NCBI GenBank assembly: GCA_965371785.1
Contig: CBDUZS010000061.1
Coordinates: 1 to 14,869 of the forward strand
Reading direction: 5' to 3'
DNA from: CBDUZS01 sp965371785
GTDB lineage: Bacteria > Fermentibacterota > Fermentibacteria > Fermentibacterales > JCC-6
DNA length: 14,869 nt
Every line of letters starts with the position of its first letter. The stretch's first letter is position 1. Position numbers and translations under genes: made by a program. Shown one piece after another: positions 8,047-14,869 of the stretch. The notes below the pieces were generated by a model. It made no database searches and was not told the DNA's origin. It was given only the letters and a program-made list of their open reading frames with translations.

Positions 8047-9023
8047 CGTTCTTCGAGTAGATCACGCAGTCTCTGGAGTTCGGACTCGGCCGCACTCCTT
8101 CGTGCTTCGAGTTCTGCCAACCTTTCTCTAGCTCTCTCGATACGCTGCTGTTCCCTTTCGAGCTCAAGTCTCCGGGCCCCGATGAGGGGTCCGAAAGTCG
8201 ATGTGAGTCCAATGGAAACCTTGGAGTTCTGCATGATATCGGTTTTATTCTGATTTTCCGGTGAAAAAACCGTCTGCTCGAGCTCTGCCCATATGAAATG
8301 AAGAGTGAACAGGTTACTGATCTCATATGATGCACCAAAATTCAGATCGCGACCGTCCTGCTCGAACGACAGTGTGAACTCACCCGAAGGACGATACACT
8401 GCCGAACCGAACAGACCGTGCGCAATAGAGCTGCCCACCCCCATGGCTCCGCTGTCGACGATCCCTACGAACCTGCCGATTCCTATTCCGAGACTAAGCG
8501 TTACCGGCACACCGATCAGATACTTCAGGTCTTTCGACGCAACTCCGTAAGCAGACCAGTTCTGTGTATGAGAATAGTTGTAGAAACCTTCTGCATCCCA
8601 CGGACCGATGACACCTCCAATGCTATCCGGAATTCCCGCATTCGTCTCATCCCGGAAGCAGTCGATGTGCTCGGCCCCGAGCATGTTCTCTACGCCTATT
8701 GCGAAGGCGGGTACACTGAGGCCTTCCTTCAGTATGGCAACCTTTACATTGCCCACGACACCGCCGTCTGCCAGATAGGAAACGCCAATCTGTCCATAAC
8801 TGAAAACACCGACATCGATGAAGCCGGTAATCTTGAATTCACTGTCAGCTGAACCTGTTGAATCTTCTACTGAGTAGGCTGAAGCACCGAGGCCGATCTC
8901 GATTTCCGTGTGTTCGAGCAAGTACGCATCGGGGGAATTAAGAACACCGCCGTAGGCGAAGGGAAGAGAGCCTGCCCACACGGAAAGAACAGCAAGTAAT
9001 GCAAACAGAATACACAAACGCAT
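8043..9023 (-). CDS. Outer-membrane beta-barrel protein with C-terminal periplasmic coiled coil
   Basis: This is the first gene of the operon. I choose ATG 9023 (326 aa) because AAGGAG lies 6 nt upstream and the protein then begins directly with a signal peptide (RLCILFALLAVLSVWAGS). The in-frame ATG at 9056 would add 11 residues with no purpose. After a GVLNSPDAYLLEHTEIEIGL segment, which resembles the opening of YjbH-like and related barrels (NTPSAY...G), the chain alternates polar and hydrophobic residues through about 275, with many Gly and aromatic girdle residues, as in a 10-14-stranded barrel. The last 45 residues (about 282-326) switch to a Glu/Arg/Leu heptad helix (ERARERLAELEARRSAAES) that should point into the periplasm. 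The stop overlaps the start of the TPR gene. It probably anchors the TPR scaffold at the outer membrane. The barrel call is fairly sure; no exact family is recognised. Confidence 0.78.
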   Translation of the reverse strand: MRLCILFALLAVLSVWAGSLPFAYGGVLNSPDAYLLEHTEIEIGLGASAYSVEDSTGSADSEFKITGFIDVGVFSYGQIGVSYLADGGVVGNVKVAILKEGLSVPAFAIGVENMLGAEHIDCFRDETNAGIPDSIGGVIGPWDAEGFYNYSHTQNWSAYGVASKDLKYLIGVPVTLSLGIGIGRFVGIVDSGAMGVGSSIAHGLFGSAVYRPSGEFTLSFEQDGRDLNFGASYEISNLFTLHFIWAELEQTVFSPENQNKTDIMQNSKVSIGLTSTFGPLIGARRLELEREQQRIERARERLAELEARRSAAESELQRLRDLLEER

Positions 9024-9029
9024 ACCGCA

Positions 9030-9035
9030 CTCCTT
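9030..9035 (-). promoter_or_regulatory. Ribosome binding site deciding the barrel gene start
   Basis: AAGGAG on the minus strand, 6 nt before ATG at 9023. No comparable site precedes the in-frame ATG at 9056, so the shorter protein is preferred. Confidence 0.7.
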
Positions 9036-9111
9036 CAGTCCCCTCACAGGCCTCATGAGGACGCGACAACGGAGTATTCCTCCCCGCCAGCTTCTCTTTC
9101 ATGCAATACGA

Positions 9112-9140
9112 ATTATTCGAATCCGACACCTTGCAGTCAA
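9112..9140 (-). promoter_or_regulatory. Sigma-70-type promoter of the motor operon
   Basis: On the minus strand, TTGACT (9140-9135) matches the -35 consensus at five of six positions and AATAAT (9117-9112) matches the -10 at five of six. The spacer is exactly 17 nt. Transcription would begin near 9105, giving a leader of about 80 nt before the barrel ATG at 9023. It lies in the 159-bp gap between the divergent barrel and propeller genes and is the only promoter I can support for the operon. The other gaps in the operon are 0-32 nt. Confidence 0.6.
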
Positions 9141-9182
9141 GTTCAGCGAACCAGAGCCGGATGGCATTGCCTTCGGCATGGA

Positions 9183-12062
9183 TTGGGAATAGGATTCCAC
9201 GATAAGGGAGAGAACCGTAATCGGAGGTTGATTGTATTGACTGCCTGTTCTCTTATCCTTCTTGCGTTACTCCAAACCGGACCTCTCTGGGAAATCCATC
9301 TGGATGGTACACCCAGAGAAGGTCCTCTACTTGTCCCATTAGAGCCGAGCGGCATGGCCGTACTCGTTCCCCTTGGAGATCAGGGGCTAGGGGCATGGGA
9401 CGCATTTGGTTCTCCCCTATCTGGTTATCCTGTTTCTCCGGGTTCCGGCGTAACCATGAGACCTGCATTTTTCTCACATCACGACGGCAGAAATCTGATT
9501 GCGTATGCATCCTCTGACGGCGTAGTGCACGCCATCGGTCTCGATGGCATCGAAGCAACAGGATGGCCCTTCCAGACAGGTTCGTCCGTCATTACCGGCA
9601 TCTCTGCAGTCGATCTGGACAACGACGACATCCCCGAACTCGCTTTCGGAACGAGTGACTACAGGATACATCTACTGGACCCGGATGGCAGGGAACTGGA
9701 TGGATGGCCACTCGAAATGGATGCTCTGCTGCTCTGGCAGCCTTCGGAGCTGCCACTCGGAGGCGGGTCGGAGCGCGGGCTTGTGTGCGCCATGAACAAT
9801 TCCAGGATTCATCTCTTCAGGCGCTCTGGAAGCGGTCTGCCGGGGTGGCCGATGAACCCGGGATTCCCTGTCGGATCGATACCCATCTCCATCGATATCG
9901 ATTCGGATGGTCTGGCCAACGTGGTCTTCGCCACTCAGAACCGAAAGATACAGGTTATCAATATACATGGTTCCCCGGCACCAGGCTGGCCTTTTCAGCT
10001 CGATGCGCGCCCCGTTCCCGGGGGAACCGCAGGAGGACATCTCGAACCCTCCAGACTCAATCTCGTATACGCTGTTTCCACAGTGGACAGTCTTGTCTTT
10101 CTCCTGAACGGAGATGGATCCCTTGCGGGAACCTGGAGATGGCCGAATTATGTTGGAGGGGTTCCCAGTCCGCCAATAATGGTCGAGACAGATTATGGAC
10201 CGGCTGTCGTGGTTGGATCGGATGCAGGACAGATCTACGCCTGGAACGAAGATGGTTTTCCGGTTCCGGGTTTTCCGATAGAACATGGAGAGCCAATAGG
10301 CTTTGCACCAGCCGCAGGAGATCTGGATGGAGACGGATCGATAGAGCTTGTTGTTATCGGACGCTCCGGGTTACTGGCAGCCTACAGGATCTCGTCCTAT
10401 TCGGAAACAGCGGGAGTCTGGCCACAGACACTTGCCGATGCAGGTAACAGCGGGACTTATGGATGCTCGATTCTGCCAGTCGTTACAATCGGCCAGATGG
10501 GAGGTGAGTACACCGGTACGGTCGAGATTCCCTACGCAATCTGTGGAGGAGAGCACACAGGAATATCCGTTGCTTTCTCTACGAATGCGGGTTTCGAATG
10601 GATCGAGACAGGAAACTACAGAGATCTTGGCACCCGTATTGAATGGTCATCGGAAGCAGACCTCAATTCCGCTGACGAAACACACTGCATGATCAAGATC
10701 ACACCTTACTGCGAGCTTGGGTCAGGTGAGAGCGGCATGTCCACAATCTTCCATGTCGACAACAACATCCCACCCACGATTTACCTGTCTCCACCAGTTG
10801 ATATGGGAGACGGTCGATACGAACTGCCCTATGCAGTCGACGATCCGGAAGGAGACATCATCCAGCTCCAGGCTCAGTTCTCCTTTGATGATGGGCAGAA
10901 CTGGAACCTTGCACACCTGTCGGGCAGCACCCTTGAAATCGAGCCATGGTTCTATGGTGAGCAGGTAATATGGAATGCCCAGCGGGACCTTGGACTCATG
11001 AATTTCCAGGATATCTTACTGAGGATCAGGGCGGCTGACAGCGATCCCGGACCCTGGGAGATCGTAGAAAATCTTCAAATCGATACCGCCAGGATTCCCT
11101 CAGCTCAGATCATTGCTCCGACCGATGAAGTCTCGGGAAGAGTTAAACTGGGTGTGCACCTTTCAGATCCCAAGAGGAACCCTCTGGCGATGGACTACGA
11201 GTATTCGACCAATGGCGGGAGTACCTGGTATCCGGCAACGGTCCTCGAAGCTAATATCAATATCGTTACAGGGATCAGCTACGAGATCATCTGGGAATCA
11301 CAGGCTGATTTGCCCGAGTTCGACGGAGTCCGGGTTCGATTCAGAGCCGTGCCTTCGGACAGCGGTGGCGGGATTGCCGTTCCATCCTCCCCATTCCACC
11401 TCGACAACAACTCGTTGCCTTCGGTCGAAATAAACTCACCGGGAACTTACGACGTGTTCAAGGGTCTCGTTCCTGTAAGATTCAGTATAAGTGACAGGGA
11501 AACAGACGATGTAAGGCTTGGTCTGGAGTTCCGGATATGTGGGACTACAGGTTGGCTGACCGCACAGGGGCTTCAGAGTACAGAGCCGTTCTCACAGGCA
11601 GCGTACAACACAGTTCTCAGATGGAACAGTGCACAGGATCTGCCGGAGGCACAGATTCTGGACGTAGATATCAGGCTTCTTGCAATGGACGGTGACACGG
11701 TCCATTCCGAGATCATCGGTCCTATCACGCTGAACAACACCGGGCTTCCGGCGGTCACACAGGCTTCCCTGTTCGGTATCGATGAGAATTCGGGAGCTGC
11801 TCTTTTCAGCTTCGAACTGCTCGACAACGAAGGCAGGACAATAGATCTCACCGTTTCCTTCAGTACCGATAACGGTCTGAACTGGCGCAGTGCCTCCGTC
11901 TCCGGGGAGCTTTTCAGCCTTAGTCCCCTGAACTACAAGGGCACGTTCCAGTGGCACTACGGAACGGATCTCAGCGGTAGTTCCGGCTCCGTAATCCTCA
12001 GGGTAACGCCGGAAAGCGGAGACCTCTATGGAAGACCGATACTGCTCGAAACAACGCTATGA
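9183..12062 (+). CDS. Exported eight-bladed propeller plus five Ig-like repeats, surface protein
   Basis: This 959-aa protein starts with a basic stretch (GENRNRR) and a hydrophobic signal or anchor (LIVLTACSLILLALL). Residues about 42-428 form eight repeats of 45-50 residues. Most end in a GWP-type turn (ATGWPFQTG, LDGWPLEMD, LPGWPMNPG, APGWPFQLD, VPGFPIEHG), and three have calcium-type loops (DLDNDDIPEL, DIDSDGLANV, DLDGDGSIEL), as in FG-GAP/VCBS propellers. Residues about 430-959 hold five Ig-like repeats of about 105 residues, with FSxDxGxxW early, WxSxxDL in the middle and, in several copies, DNNxxP at the end. I see no sorting domain at the C-terminus (ends LLETTL). The start is uncertain: TTG 9183 keeps the basic n-region but has a weak ribosome site, while TTG 9237 has GGAGG 9 nt upstream but loses it. 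It is divergent from the motor operon and may be a surface adhesin or matrix component; that role is inference. Confidence 0.8.
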   Translation: MGIGFHDKGENRNRRLIVLTACSLILLALLQTGPLWEIHLDGTPREGPLLVPLEPSGMAVLVPLGDQGLGAWDAFGSPLSGYPVSPGSGVTMRPAFFSHHDGRNLIAYASSDGVVHAIGLDGIEATGWPFQTGSSVITGISAVDLDNDDIPELAFGTSDYRIHLLDPDGRELDGWPLEMDALLLWQPSELPLGGGSERGLVCAMNNSRIHLFRRSGSGLPGWPMNPGFPVGSIPISIDIDSDGLANVVFATQNRKIQVINIHGSPAPGWPFQLDARPVPGGTAGGHLEPSRLNLVYAVSTVDSLVFLLNGDGSLAGTWRWPNYVGGVPSPPIMVETDYGPAVVVGSDAGQIYAWNEDGFPVPGFPIEHGEPIGFAPAAGDLDGDGSIELVVIGRSGLLAAYRISSYSETAGVWPQTLADAGNSGTYGCSILPVVTIGQMGGEYTGTVEIPYAICGGEHTGISVAFSTNAGFEWIETGNYRDLGTRIEWSSEADLNSADETHCMIKITPYCELGSGESGMSTIFHVDNNIPPTIYLSPPVDMGDGRYELPYAVDDPEGDIIQLQAQFSFDDGQNWNLAHLSGSTLEIEPWFYGEQVIWNAQRDLGLMNFQDILLRIRAADSDPGPWEIVENLQIDTARIPSAQIIAPTDEVSGRVKLGVHLSDPKRNPLAMDYEYSTNGGSTWYPATVLEANINIVTGISYEIIWESQADLPEFDGVRVRFRAVPSDSGGGIAVPSSPFHLDNNSLPSVEINSPGTYDVFKGLVPVRFSISDRETDDVRLGLEFRICGTTGWLTAQGLQSTEPFSQAAYNTVLRWNSAQDLPEAQILDVDIRLLAMDGDTVHSEIIGPITLNNTGLPAVTQASLFGIDENSGAALFSFELLDNEGRTIDLTVSFSTDNGLNWRSASVSGELFSLSPLNYKGTFQWHYGTDLSGSSGSVILRVTPESGDLYGRPILLETTL
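9306..10466 (+). repeat. Eight propeller blade repeats within the surface protein
   Basis: There are eight protein-level repeats of about 45-50 residues, each a four-strand pattern closing with G-W/F/Y-P. The units begin near GTPREGP, SGVTMRP, SSVITGI, ALLLWQP, FPVGSIP, ARPVPGG, GVPSPPI and EPIGFAP. Calcium-type DxDxDG loops occur in units 3, 5 and 8. The count rests on reading the pattern by eye. Confidence 0.65.
10470..12059 (+). repeat. Five Ig-like repeats within the surface protein
   Basis: There are five units of about 105 residues. The diagnostic strand pairs are FSTNAGFEW/IEWSSEADL, FSFDDGQNW/VIWNAQRDL, YSTNGGSTW/IIWESQADL, FRICGTTGW/LRWNSAQDL and FSTDNGLNW/FQWHYGTDL. Units are separated by (H)(V/L)DNNxxP or a relative of it. 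Divergence between copies is high, so they are old duplications. Confidence 0.7.
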
Positions 12063-13367
12063 CAAGTCCGGTCTTTCGGACTTTCCACCCGACAGCTTCA
12101 TCGTCAGAGGGGCACGCTGCCTGAGAGTAAGCAGCATCCTGCACGCAATGCTCCGGATGTCCCATTGTGCATGGGAATCCTCTCTCAGCCGGGAGAAATG
12201 GTAGAGCTCCCTGCCGTTCATATGGATCGTCACCCTTCTCCTGTGTGAGTTGGTCAAAAGGTAAGTTCCTCTGGCTCCACACATCTCGAATCCCTTGAGC
12301 GACAGATCCATTGCTTCGGAGAACAGCGAACTCAAACCGGCTTCGACGAAACTAGGAGGTTCGGTGCACCCCAGTTCAGGTTCGTAACACGACACCAGCT
12401 GGGTGCACATTCTGTGTCTCTTGAGCTGTGCAAACGCAGTGGCGGAGAGTATCACCTCGAAAGTGGACAGAAACGCCTCCCAACATCTGGGTGGCTGATC
12501 GTGAATACCGAGACCATCGTAAACCCTGTCGAAAAGACGAATACGGCTTTCATCATCGAGGTCTTTCCAGACCTCCTCGGCATTTGCTATGGAGATACCT
12601 TTCTCGATCTGAATAAGGTGGGCACCTACCTTTGCATCGTTATCGGAAGAGATGAGTACAACCGCTTCAGATGGGGAATCCGTCACGTGTGGCAAAGCAT
12701 GTGCGAACCTGTCCATCTCAGTCGGTTCCGTGAACAGAAATAACGATGGCGCCACGGATGAAGCCTTCTCCATCAGAATCCGTCCGAGTTCTCTCACTTC
12801 CGCCAGGGGGTGTGCTGCCAGTCTTCTGAACATGTGCTCGAGTTCTCTGGCATTAGCGGTCATACCCATCTGGCAGGTGGTTGCGAGCGGAAGCAGGTAG
12901 CGGGCATCTTCCTTTGCGGTGTCCGTGGACATGCCGGATTCCTTCAGCACGTCGTAGGCCAGTTTGTAGAATTCGAACAGACGCTCAACGGTGTTACGGT
13001 AAACAGAACCTTCCTCCGGGCTCAATCCCTCAGGGAAGTGCCAGTCCTCTCCCAGCCTGATGTATCTCTGGGATTTCTCGGTAAAACTGGCAAGCCTGAA
13101 GGACTGGAGTGCTTCGGTACAAAGCCTGGAAAGATCAAGGATGTCGAAGTTGAAGACTGCGTGCTCGGCAACGGAGCCATGGCCGTACTCGAAGATGATG
13201 GTTCTGTTCGAGGATCTTGCCTTCTCAAGAGCATTTACTGCGGATGCCCTGAGTTCCGAGATGGGTCTTGGATCCCTGCTTATTCTCGCATAAGCAGCGG
13301 AAATAGTCTCGGGGGAATCGGAGCAGTTCTCGATATCGATGTTGAATCCTGCCACGGTAATCTTCAA
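12057..13367 (-). CDS. Tandem-domain ThyX-like (FAD-dependent thymidylate synthase superfamily) protein
   Basis: Canonical ThyX (about 220-270 aa) forms dTMP from dUMP using FAD and methylene-tetrahydrofolate. This 436-aa protein contains two ThyX-like halves. The first shows HGSVAEHAVFNFDI (about 63-76), QSFRLASFTEKSQRY (88-102) and YLLPLATTCQMGMTANARELEHM (157-179), all matching ThyX segments. The second shows AQLKRHRMCTQLVSCY (about 312-327) and HMNGRELYHFSRLREDSHAQWDIR (381-404), the C-terminal ThyX signature. The family motif RHRxxSxNExSxRY is split: the first half keeps SFTEKSQRY but has SFR for RHR, and the second keeps RHR but loses the Ser/Arg part. TTG 13367 overlaps the stop of the GH84 gene (TTGA), with GGGGGGAAG before it. 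The 3' end overlaps the convergent propeller gene by 6 bp. It could be an active pseudo-dimer or a non-thymidylate flavoenzyme; superfamily membership is firm. Confidence 0.78.
   Translation of the reverse strand: MKITVAGFNIDIENCSDSPETISAAYARISRDPRPISELRASAVNALEKARSSNRTIIFEYGHGSVAEHAVFNFDILDLSRLCTEALQSFRLASFTEKSQRYIRLGEDWHFPEGLSPEEGSVYRNTVERLFEFYKLAYDVLKESGMSTDTAKEDARYLLPLATTCQMGMTANARELEHMFRRLAAHPLAEVRELGRILMEKASSVAPSLFLFTEPTEMDRFAHALPHVTDSPSEAVVLISSDNDAKVGAHLIQIEKGISIANAEEVWKDLDDESRIRLFDRVYDGLGIHDQPPRCWEAFLSTFEVILSATAFAQLKRHRMCTQLVSCYEPELGCTEPPSFVEAGLSSLFSEAMDLSLKGFEMCGARGTYLLTNSHRRRVTIHMNGRELYHFSRLREDSHAQWDIRSIACRMLLTLRQRAPLTMKLSGGKSERPDLS
12064..12083. terminator. Candidate hairpin terminator inside the ThyX-like 3' coding end
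   Basis: AAGTCCG (12064-12070), loop GTCTTT, CGGACTT (12077-12083) is a perfect 7-bp stem starting 2 nt after the stop of the propeller gene. The tail on the plus strand is only TCC after the stem's own TT, so the U-tract is weak. There is no intergenic space here, so termination of the plus-strand gene would have to use this hairpin or read into the antisense of the ThyX-like gene. Confidence 0.4.
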
Positions 13368-14578
13368 TTTTCTTCCCCCCTGTGCGGGTGCGGAGGTGAT
13401 GTTGAGGGATCGAGTAATCCCCTTGTCATCTCGGCAAGTGGATGCTCGAATGGCAGTCTTTCGAGAAGGAGATGGCTGAGCATGTCGTTACGGAAGCGCC
13501 CTGCCGGCTCACTCAGCGCATGGGTCAGGATGGAAAAGAATCTTGAGAGATCGAGAACTATCGGTATGAGATCGAAGCCGCCCTCCACTTCCTCGAGGGC
13601 TTCGCTCAGCAGAATCAGGTTCTTCGACGATTCACCGAGCCAATCCCGGATGCTTTGTTCATCCATTCCATGGTACCCATTCTCCATCCTCTTCAGAAGT
13701 TCTGCTCCCGTTTCTCCCGGCTCCCAGGGAAGGTGATGAAACTCGCTTAGAAGCTCCCATCCCGGCAGATGCGGACCCAGTTCCTCAGGCCACTCGCACT
13801 CGCGGGAAACTCCTGCGGCGGATACGAGCTCCATCGCTCCGTGCAGCGCAACGGGAAATATGGCTGAGGGGTTGAGAAAGTAGTCGTAGCCGGATGGTAT
13901 CCTGTCCTTCAGCCCGGCCAGGTAAACACGTCTGAGGCAGTAGTCGTCCGCAAGGAGGTTATCCCATATGACCGGTTTCTTTCCGAGCAATCGGGTGGCT
14001 TCCCAGAGGGAGTGCTCATCCAGATGCCGTGAGATCACTTCGCTTCCAGTCCAGAAGACATCCCAGTCCTTCGGAACATTCTTCCTCCATACTTCGAGGT
14101 AATCTGCGCCATCCAGCCTGACGAGAAGCTCAAGACAGTAGATGGATGGGCATGTGATTATCGGGCAATCCAGATCACACAGCGCACTCCGTGCAAATTC
14201 GAGCTGCATCCCTGCAAGATTGCCGGACGCCTTCTCGGGTATGTCATCGAACAGGACGGCTATTCCGGAAGCTCCGGCATCGAGAGCGGCTTCAGCCTTG
14301 TCCCTCAGAATCGAATCCTCTTCCGACGAGAATCCCCACGGGCTTATGCCGAACATGAAATCGACGCCGCAACTCCTTGCGTAGTTCATGTTCTGCGAAA
14401 GTGAAGTCATGATCCGATGTGGATGGGAGTCCCTCCATTTCACACGATGGAAGGGGTCGTTCTTCGGTGCGTATAAGTAGGATGGGCTCTCCAGACGGGA
14501 GATGCAGTTGATGAGCGTTCTTCGCTGGCCCGGCAAGAACGGCTTCCCGTAGAACCCTTCTACGACTCCTGTGAACAC
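13364..14578 (-). CDS. GH84-family beta-N-acetylglucosaminidase (O-GlcNAcase-like), cytoplasmic
   Basis: This 404-aa protein is a GH84 catalytic domain from its first residues: GVVEGFYGKPF (4-14), YLYAPKNDPFHRVKWRD (34-50), FMFGISPW (74-81), LFDDIP (109-114), then VFWTGSEV and PVIWDNLLADD further on. Asp111-Asp112 correspond to the catalytic pair of GH84 (substrate-assisted cleavage of beta-linked GlcNAc); Lys39, the WTG Trp and the WDN Asn correspond to substrate contacts. About 130 helical residues follow. There is no signal peptide, so the enzyme should act on cytoplasmic GlcNAc-proteins, muropeptide-derived sugars or another internal glycoside. The GTG start at 14578 has AGGAG about 10 nt upstream. 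The stop overlaps the TTG of the ThyX-like gene, so the two are co-translated. The family call is firm; the natural substrate is unknown. Confidence 0.88.
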   Translation of the reverse strand: MFTGVVEGFYGKPFLPGQRRTLINCISRLESPSYLYAPKNDPFHRVKWRDSHPHRIMTSLSQNMNYARSCGVDFMFGISPWGFSSEEDSILRDKAEAALDAGASGIAVLFDDIPEKASGNLAGMQLEFARSALCDLDCPIITCPSIYCLELLVRLDGADYLEVWRKNVPKDWDVFWTGSEVISRHLDEHSLWEATRLLGKKPVIWDNLLADDYCLRRVYLAGLKDRIPSGYDYFLNPSAIFPVALHGAMELVSAAGVSRECEWPEELGPHLPGWELLSEFHHLPWEPGETGAELLKRMENGYHGMDEQSIRDWLGESSKNLILLSEALEEVEGGFDLIPIVLDLSRFFSILTHALSEPAGRFRNDMLSHLLLERLPFEHPLAEMTRGLLDPSTSPPHPHRGEEN

Positions 14579-14580
14579 AG

Positions 14581-14586
14581 TATAAT
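14581..14586 (+). promoter_or_regulatory. Possible -10 element (TATAAT) for the formimidoyltransferase gene
   Basis: A perfect TATAAT lies on the plus strand 104 nt before the ATG at 14690. The best -35 candidate at 17 nt spacing (TTCTAC, 14558-14563) is poor, so this is a weak call. It sits at the start of the GH84 gene on the other strand. Confidence 0.3.
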
Positions 14587-14606
14587 CTCTCCTGTTTAGT
14601 TGCTGA

Positions 14607-14641
14607 GGGAAGATGCCTGGTTTCCCATCGAGAATCTTCCC
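14607..14641. repeat. 8-bp inverted repeat in the divergent GH84/ftcD gap
   Basis: GGGAAGAT (14607-14614) and ATCTTCCC (14634-14641) are perfect reverse complements separated by 19 nt. The position, between two divergent starts at 14578 and 14690, fits an operator or a leader hairpin. Nothing identifies a regulator. Confidence 0.4.
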
Positions 14642-14689
14642 GCTCGAAGGCTAGCATAACATCAACAGCTGATGAATCGGGAGGGCAGG

Positions 14690-14869
14690 ATGTCCATCAG
14701 GATTGTCGAGTGTGTTCCCAACATCTCAGAGGGAAGAAACAGAGAGATCATCGATGCGGTCGTCGCCGAGGCTGACTCCGTAGCGGGCGCCAGAGTTCTG
14801 GATGTAGACCCTGGAATAGCGACAAATAGAACTGTCATAACGATTGCAGGTGAACCGGATGCGGTGCTG
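14690..14869 (+). CDS. ftcD: Glutamate formimidoyltransferase, N-terminal fragment cut by window edge
   Basis: The first 60 codons are present, from ATG 14690 with GGAGG 5 nt upstream; the frame is open at the right edge. The start ECVPNISEGRNREIIDAV, then ARVLDVDPGIATNRTVITIA and GEPDAV, follows the N-terminal subdomain of formiminotransferase (FTCD) closely (VPNFSEG, LDxDxGxxxNRTVxTxxG). The enzyme moves the formimino group from N-formimino-glutamate to tetrahydrofolate in histidine breakdown; some bacterial relatives act mainly in folate one-carbon exchange. The cyclodeaminase part, if fused, would be outside the window. It is divergent from the GH84/ThyX-like pair. A shared folate link with ThyX is possible but unproven. 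Confidence 0.9.
   Translation, partial: MSIRIVECVPNISEGRNREIIDAVVAEADSVAGARVLDVDPGIATNRTVITIAGEPDAVL

Noticed and set aside
9024..9182. Plus-strand promoter for the propeller gene
   Set aside because: I found no convincing -35/-10 pair on the plus strand in this gap, although one must exist nearby.
12810..13736. 308-aa open frame on the plus strand
   Set aside because: It spans the junction of the ThyX-like and GH84 genes in antisense; both of those carry strong family motifs.
14661..14675. Short palindrome CATCA/TGATG near ftcD
   Set aside because: Five-base arms with a five-base loop are expected by chance, and nothing else marks it as a site.

Overview
The window holds eight complete genes and two cut by its edges, with little non-coding DNA. 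The Gram-negative envelope genes (outer-membrane barrel, TolQ/TolR-type motor, large periplasmic TPR protein), medium-to-high GC, GWP/FG-GAP propeller and frequent TTG/GTG starts suggest an uncultured FCB-group-like or related candidate phylum (Fermentibacterota- or Fibrobacterota-like). That placement is an inference from style, not from a marker gene. I saw no tRNA, rRNA, CRISPR, insertion sequence or phage signature.

Region 1 (9140 down to 1, minus strand) is one tight operon that runs off the left edge. A well-formed sigma-70-type promoter (TTGACT, 17 nt, AATAAT) precedes, in order: an outer-membrane beta-barrel with a C-terminal coiled coil; a 1523-aa periplasmic TPR protein; an unrecognised 146-aa secreted or membrane protein; a TolQ/ExbB/MotA-type channel with its own signal peptide; two different TolR/ExbD proteins; and a protein starting with two FHA-like domains of the type I associate with AgmX/GltG/GltJ proteins of myxobacterial gliding. 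Four of the six junctions are stop/start overlaps. Together they look like a proton-driven trans-envelope machine related to the Agl/Glt system: inner-membrane stator (TolQ plus two TolR), cytoplasmic FHA adaptor, periplasmic TPR scaffold, outer-membrane barrel. The first TolR has Asn where the proton-carrying Asp should be.

Region 2 (9183-12062, plus strand, divergent from region 1) encodes one 959-aa exported protein: eight propeller blades followed by five Ig-like repeats, probably a surface or matrix protein.

Region 3 (14578 down to 12057, minus strand) is a two-gene unit: a cytoplasmic GH84 O-GlcNAcase-like enzyme and a tandem-domain ThyX-like protein whose two halves have lost complementary parts of the ThyX signature. 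The ThyX-like gene overlaps the end of the region 2 gene tail to tail, and a terminator-like hairpin lies inside its coding sequence.

Region 4 (14690 to the right edge, plus strand) is the first 60 codons of a glutamate formimidoyltransferase, a folate one-carbon enzyme divergent from region 3.
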